This document shows positions 16,428 through 24,554 of a stretch of 64,000 nt of DNA, one piece after another (the first letter of the stretch is position 1; every line of letters begins with the position of its first letter). Location: contig NZ_BAYA01000003.1 in the NCBI RefSeq assembly GCF_000685015.1, forward strand, positions 186,001-250,000, written 5' to 3'. The notes beneath the pieces are model-generated. The model was not told the origin of the DNA and did not search any database. It saw only the letters and a list, made by a program, of their open reading frames with translations. A program made the position numbers and the translations under genes. This DNA comes from Paraburkholderia bannensis NBRC 103871 (GTDB lineage Bacteria > Pseudomonadota > Gammaproteobacteria > Burkholderiales > Burkholderiaceae).

Positions 16428-16529
16428 AAAGATAAGCCGCCGATTCGCGCCTTTCGTCACCCACTTGCGCCTGATCATTTTCCGCGAAAGCGGCTTCTGA
16501 CAAGGCGCAAGCGGCGGCATCTCAAAAGC

Positions 16530-16551
16530 GCGGCGTTTTGCCGCCGTTTTT
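16530..16551 (+). terminator. Terminator between the uspA-type and FNR-type genes
   Basis: GCGGC-GTTTT-GCCGC followed by CGTTTTTA. The stem is only five to six base pairs but GC-only and followed by five T residues. Confidence 0.55.
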
Positions 16552-16603
16552 AAGATTTAAACCAGGTCAAGAATGCTCCGAAACCGATTACAGGAGCAAG
16601 CCG

Positions 16604-17359
16604 ATGCTGACCCCGACCGTCGTTACTCACACCACCGTGCGCCGCTCCGGCCGCACCCCCACCGCCAGTCCGCGCACCACGGCGCGCTGTTCGAGTTGCG
16701 CAATGCGGCATCTGTGCATGCCGCAGGGCCTGGCGCCTGACGACCTGCCGAAACTCGAAGCGCTGATCTGCAATGCGCGCAGCGTGCGCCGCGGCGAGTC
16801 GCTCTATCGCGCGGGCGACGCGTTCGATACGCTCTACGCCGTGCGTTCCGGCTCGCTCAAGACGGTCATGGCCCATCGCGACGGCCGCGAGCAGGTCACG
16901 GGACTGCGCCTCGCGGGCGACCCGCTGGGCATCGATGGCATCAGCACCGATTTCCACACCTGGAGTTCCGTGGCGCTTGAGGACAGTTCCGTGTGCATCA
17001 TCCCCTACTCGGCGCTCAAGCACATGTGCCGCGAAACCGGCGCGATGCAGGATCGCCTGCACCGGCTCATGAGCGACCAGTTGATCCGCGAATCGTCGCA
17101 GATGATGGTGCTCGGCTCGCTGTCCGCCGACGAGCGCGTCGCGGCCTTCCTGCTCGACGTGTCCGAACGCAACGGCCAGCGCGGCTACTCGTACGCAGAA
17201 TTCAACCTGCGCATGACGCGCGAGGACATGGGCAGCTACCTCGGCATGACGCTCGAAACGGTCAGCCGTACCCTGTCAAGATTTCAAAAGCGTGGCCTGA
17301 TCGACGCCCAGGGCAAGCTCATCCGGATCATCGATCTCGAAGGCCTGCGCCACCTCTAA
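16604..17359 (+). CDS. fnr: FNR/Anr-type oxygen-responsive transcriptional regulator
   Basis: A 251-residue Crp/Fnr protein. Three N-terminal cysteines, Cys29, Cys32 and Cys38 (C-x2-C-x5-C), plus Cys131 in VCIIPY match the four ligands of the [4Fe-4S] cluster of E. coli FNR, so it should sense oxygen. The cyclic-nucleotide-like beta-barrel spans about 45-160. The recognition helix ETVSRTLSRFQKRG keeps the E-x2-S-R residues that read TTGAT half-sites. The ATG at 16604 follows CAGGAGCAAG; an upstream in-frame ATG at 16538 overlaps the terminator and is rejected. Confidence 0.93.
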   Translation: MLTPTVVTHTTVRRSGRTPTASPRTTARCSSCAMRHLCMPQGLAPDDLPKLEALICNARSVRRGESLYRAGDAFDTLYAVRSGSLKTVMAHRDGREQVTGLRLAGDPLGIDGISTDFHTWSSVALEDSSVCIIPYSALKHMCRETGAMQDRLHRLMSDQLIRESSQMMVLGSLSADERVAAFLLDVSERNGQRGYSYAEFNLRMTREDMGSYLGMTLETVSRTLSRFQKRGLIDAQGKLIRIIDLEGLRHL

Positions 17360-17382
17360 GGCGCATCCCCGACCTTGTGCAG

Positions 17383-17415
17383 CGCGCCGCCTCTCCTGGC
17401 GGCGCGTTCGCTTTT
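17383..17415 (+). terminator. Terminator after the FNR-type gene
   Basis: CGCGCCGCC (17383-17391) pairs with GGCGGCGCG (17398-17406) around a six-base loop, followed by TTCGCTTTT. Confidence 0.7.
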
Positions 17416-17430
17416 GCAGATGAAGGCGCG

Positions 17431-17446
17431 TTGGCACAACTCCTGC
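17431..17446 (+). promoter_or_regulatory. Candidate sigma-54 promoter
   Basis: TTGGCACAACTCCTGC has the -24 TTGGCAC box and a -12 CTGC, with the invariant GG and GC separated by ten bases. It lies about 50-65 bases upstream of the EgtB-like gene. One deviation from the usual TTGC -12 box. The match may be chance in a GC-rich genome. Confidence 0.4.
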
Positions 17447-17495
17447 GCAGCGGTTACATTCTCAAACACACCGCTCTGTATGGAGACTCGCCGCA

Positions 17496-18776
17496 ATGCA
17501 GCTCCCGCTCACGCCAACGCTCGCCGCCCGGCTCGCTCAAGCCCGCGCCGCCAGCGACGCCCTCTTCGATATCGTCAGGCCCGAGTTCCTGTACGAACGC
17601 CCGATTCGCGAGCGCAACCGGATCGTGTTCTATATCGGCCATCTCGAAGCATTCGACCGTAACCTGCTCGACCAGCGCCTGTTCCAGATTCCGTCGGCCA
17701 ATGCCAGGCTCGACCAGCTGTTCGCCTTCGGCATCGATCCCATCGATGGCCAGCTTCCCACCGACACGCCCGCCGACTGGCCGGGCATGACGGAAGTGCG
17801 CGATTACGCGCGCGACGCCCGCCTGCGCATCGACGAACAGCTCGCCGCGCTCGACTTGCCGCCTGACGCGCCGCAGCACGACACGCCGGCCCAGCTCCTC
17901 AATGTGGCGATCGAGCACCGCCTCATGCATGTGGAAACGCTCGCCTACATGCTCCACCAGTTGCCGTTCGCGCAAAAACTGGCGCCTGAGGGCAGCCGGG
18001 AACTTGCCGATCATCTCTACGCCGCGAAGCCTGCAATGGTGAGCGTGCCGGCCGGACGCACCGAACTGGGCATGACGCGCGAACGCGGAATCTTCGGTTG
18101 GGACAATGAGTTCGGCGAGCAGCAGGTCGAAGTGCCGGCGTTCGAGATCGACCGCTATATGGTTTCCAACGGCGCTTTCCTCGATTTTGTCGCCGATGGC
18201 GGCTATCGGCGCAAGGCATTGTGGGACGAGGCCAACTGGGCGTGGAAGGAAGCCGAAGGCATCGAGCACCCGGTCTTCTGGATACGCGACGAGGACGGAT
18301 CATGGCGCCTGCGGACGATGTTCGAAGACATTCCGCTGCCGCTGTCGTGGCCCGTCTATGTAAGCCACGCCGAAGCGACCGCATTCGCCCGCTGGCGTGG
18401 CGCCCGCCTGCCCAGCGAAGCCGAGTGGCAGCGCGCGGCGCATGGCGCATTGCCTTGCGCAACGGATAACTTCGATTTCCGCAACTGGAACCCGGTGGCC
18501 GTGGACGCGTCGCCGGACAGCGCGAGCACCTGGGGCGTCGAAGGACTGTACGGAAATGGCTGGGAATGGACGTCGACGGTATTTGGGCCGCTGCCTGGCT
18601 TCGAGGCGTTTCCGTTTTACGAAGGATATTCGGCGAACTTCTTCGACGGGCAGCACTACGCGATGAAAGGCGGATCCTCGCGCACCGCGGCCTGCATGTT
18701 GCGGCCGACATTCCGAAACTGGTTTCAGCCGAGATATCAGTATGTCTACGCGGGATTTCGGTGCGTGAGTCTTTAG
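17496..18776 (+). CDS. EgtB/OvoA/SenA-like non-heme iron sulfoxide-synthase-type enzyme
   Basis: A 426-residue protein with an N-terminal DinB-like helical domain and a C-terminal FGE-sulfatase (formylglycine-generating-like) domain, the architecture of EgtB. The three iron-ligand histidines are visible: His49 in YIGHLEAFD and His141/His145 in EHRLMHVET. C-terminal blocks RLPSEAEWQRAA, GNGWEWTSTVFGP and MKGGSSRTAACMLRP are typical. EgtB joins cysteine or glutamyl-cysteine to hercynine for ergothioneine; SenA relatives make selenoneine. No EgtD methyltransferase and no senB/senC genes are next to it, so substrate and product cannot be fixed. Ribosome site GGAG lies 11 bases from the ATG. Possible sigma-54 promoter upstream. 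Confidence 0.8.
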   Translation: MQLPLTPTLAARLAQARAASDALFDIVRPEFLYERPIRERNRIVFYIGHLEAFDRNLLDQRLFQIPSANARLDQLFAFGIDPIDGQLPTDTPADWPGMTEVRDYARDARLRIDEQLAALDLPPDAPQHDTPAQLLNVAIEHRLMHVETLAYMLHQLPFAQKLAPEGSRELADHLYAAKPAMVSVPAGRTELGMTRERGIFGWDNEFGEQQVEVPAFEIDRYMVSNGAFLDFVADGGYRRKALWDEANWAWKEAEGIEHPVFWIRDEDGSWRLRTMFEDIPLPLSWPVYVSHAEATAFARWRGARLPSEAEWQRAAHGALPCATDNFDFRNWNPVAVDASPDSASTWGVEGLYGNGWEWTSTVFGPLPGFEAFPFYEGYSANFFDGQHYAMKGGSSRTAACMLRPTFRNWFQPRYQYVYAGFRCVSL

Positions 18777-18932
18777 CGAATCAAGCCTACGTTGATGCGG
18801 CAAGCCGCCTTGCTCTTGCCTTGACCTTTCTCGCTTTCGAGTTTCGACCTCTCCCTCCAGAAGCACCATGATTGTCCGGCTGCGCCAGCTTCCATGCGGC
18901 GCAGCCCGGCGATCACTCGCGTCGCCAGACCT

Positions 18933-18968
18933 GACCGCGACCGCGACCGCGACCGCGACCGCGACCGC
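18933..18968. repeat. Six perfect copies of the hexamer GACCGC
   Basis: A 36-base tandem repeat between two genes, about 200 bases upstream of the nickel/cobalt exporter gene. The unit length is a multiple of three, but no gene crosses it. It could vary in copy number between strains. Confidence 0.9.
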
Positions 18969-19060
18969 ATCGATCTTCGCCCAATACTTTTCGGAATGCT
19001 AACAAGCTAGTCGGAGTCATGCGCCTGGCGATCCCGTCGTTTCCATCGCGACGAGAATTT

Positions 19061-19103
19061 AGTATACCCCCTCACCCTATTTCGTATAGTATACCCCCCT
19101 ATC
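19061..19103. promoter_or_regulatory. Twin RcnR-type operators upstream of rcnA
   Basis: AGTATACCCCC occurs at 19061-19071 and again at 19088-19098, 27 bases apart. A run of C (or G on the other strand) flanked by TA-rich ends is the form of RcnR/CsoR-family sites. Placement 70-110 bases before rcnA, with an rcnR gene downstream, supports control of rcnA by nickel or cobalt. Confidence 0.7.
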
Positions 19104-19169
19104 TCATACGCAGCATCGACGCGACGTACACAGTCCACGCGGACTCACGCAAGGAACAAGGAAAACAGC

Positions 19170-20021
19170 ATGACGGACTTCTCCACCCTTCTTTCACAAG
19201 GCGCATCCAGTGCGTGGCTGTTCATCCCCAGCGCGATCCTGCTGGGCGCGCTGCATGGCCTGGAGCCGGGCCATTCGAAGACCATGATGGCCGCGTTCAT
19301 CGTCGCGATTCGCGGCACCGTTGGGCAGGCCATTCTGCTGGGACTGTCGGCTACGCTTTCGCACACCGCCGTGGTGTGGGCAATCGCACTGGCCGGTATG
19401 TACTTCGGGCGGAACTGGAATGCCACGGCCAGCGAGCCCTATTTCCAGGTGGCATCGGCCGTGCTGATCGTCGGCGTCGCGGCGTGGATGATCTGGCGCA
19501 CCTGGCGCGAGCATCGGCACGCTCATTCGCATCACCACGATCACGACCACGATCATCACGATCACGATCACGACCACGACCACGACCACGAGCATGGGCA
19601 CACGCACGATCATTCGGGCCTCGATATCGCATCGACCGGATATCAGGATGCCCATGAGCGCGCTCACGCGAACGATATTCGCCGCCGCTTCGCCAATCGC
19701 GACGTCAGCACCGGCCAGATCGTCATGTTCGGCCTCACCGGTGGCCTCGTTCCCTGCCCGGCATCCATCACCGTGCTCTTGCTGTGCCTGCAACTCAAGC
19801 GGTTCGCGCTGGGCGCGTCGCTCGTGCTGTGCTTCAGCATCGGCCTTGCGCTCACGATGGTGGCCTCCGGCACCCTCGCCGCGCTGAGCGTGAAACATGT
19901 GTCGAAAAAATGGGGCGGCTTCGGCGATTTCGCGCGCAAGGCGCCGTACTTCTCCGGCGCGCTGATCATGCTTGTCGGCCTGTTCGTCGGCTATCAGGGC
20001 ATCGCCGCGCTTGCGGCCTGA
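19170..20021 (+). CDS. rcnA: Nickel/cobalt exporter RcnA
   Basis: A 283-residue inner-membrane protein of the NicO/RcnA family that pumps Ni(II) and Co(II) out of the cytoplasm. Six or so hydrophobic segments; the first conserved motif is LHGLEPGHSKTMM (about residues 28-40) and the second half carries GLTGGLVPCPASITVLLL. Between them, residues 115-148 form a His/Asp-rich cytoplasmic or periplasmic loop with about twenty histidines, longer than needed for function and likely a metal buffer. Twin operators lie upstream and rcnR follows at 128 bases. AAGGAAAACAGC precedes the ATG. Confidence 0.94.
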   Translation: MTDFSTLLSQGASSAWLFIPSAILLGALHGLEPGHSKTMMAAFIVAIRGTVGQAILLGLSATLSHTAVVWAIALAGMYFGRNWNATASEPYFQVASAVLIVGVAAWMIWRTWREHRHAHSHHHDHDHDHHDHDHDHDHDHEHGHTHDHSGLDIASTGYQDAHERAHANDIRRRFANRDVSTGQIVMFGLTGGLVPCPASITVLLLCLQLKRFALGASLVLCFSIGLALTMVASGTLAALSVKHVSKKWGGFGDFARKAPYFSGALIMLVGLFVGYQGIAALAA

Positions 20022-20149
20022 GCGGCGGACAGCGCGCCGGCGTGGCGGCATCGTCGATTGAGATGCGGATTCGAGCGGAATGCGGTTAACATCTTCGACT
20101 TTGCAATTGCGGGCCTCGGGCCCGGACATTCACTCCACCGGGATCAGGC

Positions 20150-20422
20150 ATGAGTCACACGATTCGCGATAAACAGAAGTTGCTCAACCGCGTACGCCGG
20201 ATCAAAGGCCAGGTCGAAGCCATCGAGCGCGCGCTCGAAGACGAACGTGGCTGCATGGACGTGCTGCAGCTCATCACGAGCAGCCGTGGCGCGATGAACG
20301 GTCTGCTCGCCGTGGTGCTCGAAGACCATATCCGCACGCACCTCGTCGATGCAGAGCCTGCCGACGAGCACGGCAGCGGCACCGAGCAGCTGATCGAAGT
20401 CGTGCACAGCTACTTCAAGTAA
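20150..20422 (+). CDS. rcnR: Nickel/cobalt-responsive repressor RcnR
   Basis: A 90-residue all-helical CsoR/RcnR-family repressor; metal binding releases it from DNA. The N-terminus MSHTIRDKQKLLNRV is nearly identical to E. coli RcnR. The metal ligands His3, Cys35, His60 and His64 of the E. coli protein are all conserved here. It follows rcnA rather than being divergent from it, so the upstream operators would give autoregulation if both genes share one transcript. A DUF1289 gene starts four bases after its stop. Confidence 0.94.
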   Translation: MSHTIRDKQKLLNRVRRIKGQVEAIERALEDERGCMDVLQLITSSRGAMNGLLAVVLEDHIRTHLVDAEPADEHGSGTEQLIEVVHSYFK

Positions 20423-20426
20423 GGCC

Positions 20427-20639
20427 ATGGCAGTCAAGTCTCCCTGCATCGAACTCTGTGCCTTCGACGGCAAGACCGGTTTTTGCACCGGCTGCCTGCG
20501 CACACGCGAGGAAGCGCGCGGCTGGAAAAAGATGACCGACCACCGCCGCCACCAGATCCTCAACGAGAAGGCCCGGCGCATGGCGAAAATCGGACGCGGC
20601 GCGCCGCTCGATTCGACGCCTCGCGAGGACGGAGTGTGA
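20427..20639 (+). CDS. DUF1289 small cysteine-motif protein
   Basis: A 70-residue protein with the DUF1289 core SPCIELCAFDGKTGFCTGC, in which Cys7, Cys11, Cys20 and Cys23 are arranged as a likely Zn or Fe-S site, then RTREEARGWKKM. It starts four bases after rcnR and is probably translated from the same transcript. The family is widespread in proteobacteria and has no established function; proximity to metal genes here is suggestive only. Confidence 0.85.
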   Translation: MAVKSPCIELCAFDGKTGFCTGCLRTREEARGWKKMTDHRRHQILNEKARRMAKIGRGAPLDSTPREDGV

Positions 20640-20784
20640 AGTCGCGTCTGCGTTGTTTCCGACTCGGGTCAGCAGACGGGCAAACCCGGCATGCAACTTT
20701 CGAGCGAGGCAACCTGCTTTTGGGTATCGTTCGTCGTTCAGCAAAATCCGGCTCCAACACACGCAATTCAGGGAGAACTACTCG

Positions 20785-21060
20785 ATGAAGAAACAGGTAT
20801 TGGCACGGTTGGCGCTCGCAACCGTCGCACTCGGACTGACTGGTGCAGCGCATGCGACCGATGTCAACGTGGGCATCAACGTGGGAGCGCCCGTTGTCGT
20901 CGCCCCCCAGCCTGCCGCCGTCGTTGTGACGCCGGGCTGGCATGGCGACCGCTATTGGGACGGCCACCGCTACTGGCAGCGCGACGAGTGGGAAAGGCAC
21001 CACCATCACGATAAGGGTTGGCACTGCCCGCCCGGACACGCCAAGAAAGGCGAGTGCTGA
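20785..21060 (+). CDS. Small secreted His/Trp-rich protein
   Basis: A 91-residue protein with a clean signal peptide (MKKQVLARLALATVALGLTGAAHA, cleavage near residue 24). The mature part has a Val/Ala/Pro stretch, then a YWDGHRYWQRDEWERHHHH segment and a GWHCPPGHAKKGEC tail with two cysteines. The His/Cys-rich tail suggests a periplasmic metal-binding role, in keeping with its place between rcnAR and the cus genes. Not a family I can name. GGGAGAAC precedes the ATG. Confidence 0.75.
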   Translation: MKKQVLARLALATVALGLTGAAHATDVNVGINVGAPVVVAPQPAAVVVTPGWHGDRYWDGHRYWQRDEWERHHHHDKGWHCPPGHAKKGEC

Positions 21061-21190
21061 TCAAGAGCCTGCGCATGAACGAACCCGGCATCCTTGCCGG
21101 GTTTCGCATTTCTGGCCGCCCTGACGCGATCGTCGCCAGCCCCCACCTTGCAGCGCAAAACGCCTGGATCGTCGGCTATACTGGCTCCCG

Positions 21191-21565
21191 ATGAAATGGT
21201 TCCGGACACTCCTCGTTCTGCTGCTGTGCGCGATGCTGCCCCTCTCCGGGCTGGCAGCCAGCGGTCTGGCCGGGCCGTGTCCGATGCAGACGTCAATGGT
21301 TTCGAGCACCGATACCGCAGACACCGGCATGCAGGCCATGCCCGGCTGCGACGCCATGAAATCCCCGGCCACCGGCCACGGCAAGTCCGCCGGCACGCTC
21401 TGCAAGATGACGGCCCAATGCCAGGCCGGCAGCCTCTACCACCCGGTTTCCCTCCCCGTTGTTTCGCGTCCCGCAGGACGCGTCAGCGAACTGCGCTTCC
21501 ACTACACGCAGGCTTGCCCCGCCCGCAGCCCCGACGGCTTGTGGCGCCCGCCTCGCGCGCTCTGA
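21191..21565 (+). CDS. Small secreted protein upstream of cusCBAF
   Basis: A 124-residue protein with an N-terminal signal peptide (to about residue 22, LPLSGLAAS) and a mature part holding several Met, Cys and His residues (CPMQTSMV, MQAMPGCDAMK, CKMTAQCQAG). Such short proteins often precede Cus/Czc-type efflux operons in Burkholderia and may bind Cu or Ag in the periplasm (inference). The ribosome site is poor. It lies 140 bases before cusC in the same direction, with no terminator between, so it may be the first gene of the operon. Confidence 0.65.
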   Translation: MKWFRTLLVLLLCAMLPLSGLAASGLAGPCPMQTSMVSSTDTADTGMQAMPGCDAMKSPATGHGKSAGTLCKMTAQCQAGSLYHPVSLPVVSRPAGRVSELRFHYTQACPARSPDGLWRPPRAL

Positions 21566-21705
21566 CTCCGCCCATCCGGTACGCCGCCAACTGGCGGTGA
21601 TGTCGCCCCAACGCGGGGCGTGAGCCCTCCTGCCGATTCATAGGCCTTCACCGGCCGCATCAGCCATTTGACGGCAGGCACGGGCTCGACCCAACGGAGT
21701 TCAAC

Positions 21706-23049
21706 ATGCAACCAGTCAAAGCCGTGCCGGCATACCGGCGCGGCAGGCTGCGGCCGCGCGCGCTCGTGCTCGCGCTGTCGCTCGCGCACGGCCTGGCCGC
21801 TTATGCGCAGACCCCGGCCTCTACCGTGGCCTCTACCGTGGCCAATGCCGTGGCCTATCCCCCGGCCTTGACGCTCGAAGCCGCGCTGGAAAGCGCGACC
21901 ACGCGCAACACCGCCATCCAGGCCGCCCAGGCTTCCGTCGAGGCCAGCACGCAATCCATCGTCAGCGCAGGCCAGCTACCCAATCCGAAGCTGACGGCGG
22001 GCATCGACACGCTGCCCATCAACGGCAATCAGGCCTTTACGATCGGGCAGAACATCCTGACGATGCGCCGCGTCGGCGTGGAGCAGGAATGGGTGTCCTC
22101 GCGCAAGCGCGCGCTTCAGTCCGACCTCGCCGGCAAGATGGCCGAGCGCGAGCAGTCCGGCTATCTCGCCCAGCTTGCCGAAGTGCGCGAGCGCACCGCC
22201 AGCGCATGGCTCGACGTCACTTATGCGAAGCGCGCCGTCACGCTGCGCGAGGCGCTGGTCGAGCACATGTCGCACGAACTGGCCGCGACCGAGGCCTCGT
22301 ATCGCGGCGCGAAAGCGACGGCAACCGACGTCACCCAGGCCCGGCTGATGCGCGCGCAGGCCAACGACGACCTGCTCAAGGCCCGCCAGCGTTTCCAGAC
22401 CTCGCTCATCGCGCTGTCGCGCTGGACTGCCGTCCCCGTGGCGGATGTCGCGGGCGACCCGCCCGCCCTGCAGTCGGCCGTCGCCACGTTGCCCGTCGAG
22501 CAGCTGCGCAGCGTCGAACCCGCGCTGATCGCAGCGGCCGCGGACATCCATGTCGCGGACGCAGATGAAGCCGTATCCGCCAGCCGCCGCAGCCCCAACT
22601 GGACGTGGAACGTCTCGTATCTGCAAGGCGGCGGCAACTCGCGCTTCGTGTCCGTGGGCGTGAGCATTCCACTGCCGATCCACCGTTCGAGCGTCGAGGA
22701 TCGCGACATCGCAGGCAAAGCCGATCTGGCCACCAGGGCGCGCCTGACCTACGAGGACACGCAGCGCCAGGTCGAAGCCGATATCCAGACCCTGGCGACG
22801 ACGCTGGCCAGCGGCCGCGAGCGCATTGCCGGTTTGCAGGGCGCCCTCCTGCCGGCCGCCGACGCCCGCGTGGATCTCGCCGTTGCCGCGTACCGCGCAG
22901 GAACGGGCTCGCTCGCCGAGACCTTCGCCGCCCGACGCGCGCAACTCGACGCGCAACTCCAGGTGCTCGATCTGCAACGCGAAGTTGCGCTCACCTGGGC
23001 GCAACTCGAATACCAGGTCGTGCCGCCCGCACTCGCCGCCAATCCGTGA
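21706..23049 (+). CDS. cusC: Outer-membrane channel of a Cus-type copper/silver efflux system
   Basis: A 447-residue TolC-family outer-membrane factor with a signal peptide (hydrophobic segment about 17-35, LAAYAQ cleavage) and the repeated helical OEP domain (ALTLEAALESATTRNTAIQAAQ start). It forms the exit duct that docks to the CusB-CusA complex. First of four tightly packed genes: cusB follows eight bases on, cusA overlaps cusB, and cusF overlaps cusA. GGAG precedes the ATG. CzcC/SilC naming is also possible; the CusA and CusF partners favour copper/silver. Confidence 0.88.
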   Translation: MQPVKAVPAYRRGRLRPRALVLALSLAHGLAAYAQTPASTVASTVANAVAYPPALTLEAALESATTRNTAIQAAQASVEASTQSIVSAGQLPNPKLTAGIDTLPINGNQAFTIGQNILTMRRVGVEQEWVSSRKRALQSDLAGKMAEREQSGYLAQLAEVRERTASAWLDVTYAKRAVTLREALVEHMSHELAATEASYRGAKATATDVTQARLMRAQANDDLLKARQRFQTSLIALSRWTAVPVADVAGDPPALQSAVATLPVEQLRSVEPALIAAAADIHVADADEAVSASRRSPNWTWNVSYLQGGGNSRFVSVGVSIPLPIHRSSVEDRDIAGKADLATRARLTYEDTQRQVEADIQTLATTLASGRERIAGLQGALLPAADARVDLAVAAYRAGTGSLAETFAARRAQLDAQLQVLDLQREVALTWAQLEYQVVPPALAANP

Positions 23050-23057
23050 GAACAACC

Positions 23058-24554
23058 ATGAACCCGAAACCCCTCGTTCGCGCCGTGGCGGCGCTCGCCG
23101 CCGGTGCGACGCTGCTCGGCACAGGCTATGTGGCCGGCAGCCGCCATGCGTCGCCTGCAACATCGGCAAGCGCCGAACACAGCGATACAGGCGCCGCCCG
23201 CAAGGTGCTCTACTGGCACGACCCGATGGTGCCTAACCAGCATTTCGACAAACCCGGCAAGTCGCCTTTCATGGACATGCAGCTCCAGCCGGTCTACGCC
23301 GACGCGGCCGGCCCGGATGGCATCAAGATCGACCCGACGCTGCAACAGAACCTCGGCGTGCGCTACGCGACGGTGCAACGCGTGAACGCCCCTGACGGCT
23401 TCGATGCGATCGGCACGACGCAATTCGACGAATCGAGCGCCGATGTCGTGCAGTCGCGCGTGACCGGTTACATCGACCGGCTCGAAGCAAACGCGCCCTT
23501 GCAGCACATCGCGAAAGGCGCGCCGGTCGCATCGCTCTATGTGCCTGACTGGCTCGCGCCGCAGGAGGAGTACCTCGCGCTGCGGCGCTCCGGCATGGAC
23601 GCGTCGCTGCTCGCGGCGGCGCGTGCGCGCATGAAAGCGCTTTCGATTCCCGATGCGCTGGTCGCCGCGCTCGATCGCACCGGCCAGGTGCAGACGCACC
23701 TCACGCTCACCGCAGCCGAAACCGGCGTGCTGAGCGAATTGAACGTGCGCGAAGGCGCGATGGTCACGCCCGGCCAGACCATCGCGAAGATCACGGGCCT
23801 CACGACACTCTGGCTGATCGTCGAAATTCCCGAGTCGCTGGCCTTGCAGGCGCGGCCCGGCATGAGCGTCGATGCGACCGCCGCCGCGGACGGCACCCAG
23901 CATTTCAGCGGCCGCATCCGGGAAATCCTGCCGGGCATCAGCGCGGACAGCCGCACGCTCCAGGCGCGCCTGGAGATCGACAACGCCCAGGGCAAGCTCA
24001 CGCCCGGCATGCTGATGCGCGTGCGCGTGAGTTCCGCGTCGCCGTCGACGCAACTCGTAGTTCCGTCGGAAGCGGTCATCACGACAGGCAAGCGCTCGCT
24101 CGTCATCGTGCGCGGCGACGACGGACAGATGCGCCCCGTTGAGGTCGCGATCGGACGCGATGCGGGCAGCAATACGGTGATCGTCTCCGGACTGACCGAG
24201 GGCCAGCAGGTCGTCGCATCGGGCCAGTTCCTGATCGATTCAGAGGCGAGCCTGAAATCGGTGCTGCCGCGTCTCGGGGCCAGCAGAGCAGAAGCCGCCT
24301 CAAGCGCCGCATCGAGCACCGCACCAGGTTACGAAACGACCGGAAAAATCGAGCAAATCACGCCGGAGACCATCACGCTCTCGCACCAGCCGGTGCCTGC
24401 GCTGCACTGGAGCGCGATGACCATGGCGTTCGGCAAGCCCTCCGCGGACGCCTTCGCCGATATCCATACGGGCGAAACCGTGCGCTTCGCGTTCCGGCAA
24501 ACCGACAGCGGCTACCAGCTCACAAAGGTCGAGCCGCTGGGAGACCAGCCATGA
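23058..24554 (+). CDS. cusB: Membrane-fusion protein CusB with a fused C-terminal CusF-like domain
   Basis: A 498-residue periplasmic adaptor. After an N-terminal membrane anchor (about residues 6-26), a heavy-metal-binding segment reads [16 protein letters not shown] and [13 protein letters not shown]. Barrel-sandwich and beta-barrel domains follow. The last ~70 residues ([15 protein letters not shown] onward, WSAMTMAFG) are a CusF-like copper/silver domain with the Trp and Met-x-Met residues intact. It passes metal from CusF to CusA and links CusA to CusC. Longer than E. coli CusB (~407) because of this fusion. Its stop overlaps the cusA start (ATGA). Confidence 0.92.
   Translation: MNPKPLVRAVAALAAGATLLGTGYVAGSRHASPATSASAEHSDTGAARKVLYWHDPMVPNQHFDKPGKSPFMDMQLQPVYADAAGPDGIKIDPTLQQNLGVRYATVQRVNAPDGFDAIGTTQFDESSADVVQSRVTGYIDRLEANAPLQHIAKGAPVASLYVPDWLAPQEEYLALRRSGMDASLLAAARARMKALSIPDALVAALDRTGQVQTHLTLTAAETGVLSELNVREGAMVTPGQTIAKITGLTTLWLIVEIPESLALQARPGMSVDATAAADGTQHFSGRIREILPGISADSRTLQARLEIDNAQGKLTPGMLMRVRVSSASPSTQLVVPSEAVITTGKRSLVIVRGDDGQMRPVEVAIGRDAGSNTVIVSGLTEGQQVVASGQFLIDSEASLKSVLPRLGASRAEAASSAASSTAPGYETTGKIEQITPETITLSHQPVPALHWSAMTMAFGKPSADAFADIHTGETVRFAFRQTDSGYQLTKVEPLGDQP

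Noticed and set aside
18933..18968. Possible CRISPR-like repeat
   Set aside because: Six contiguous six-base units without spacers; no cas genes.
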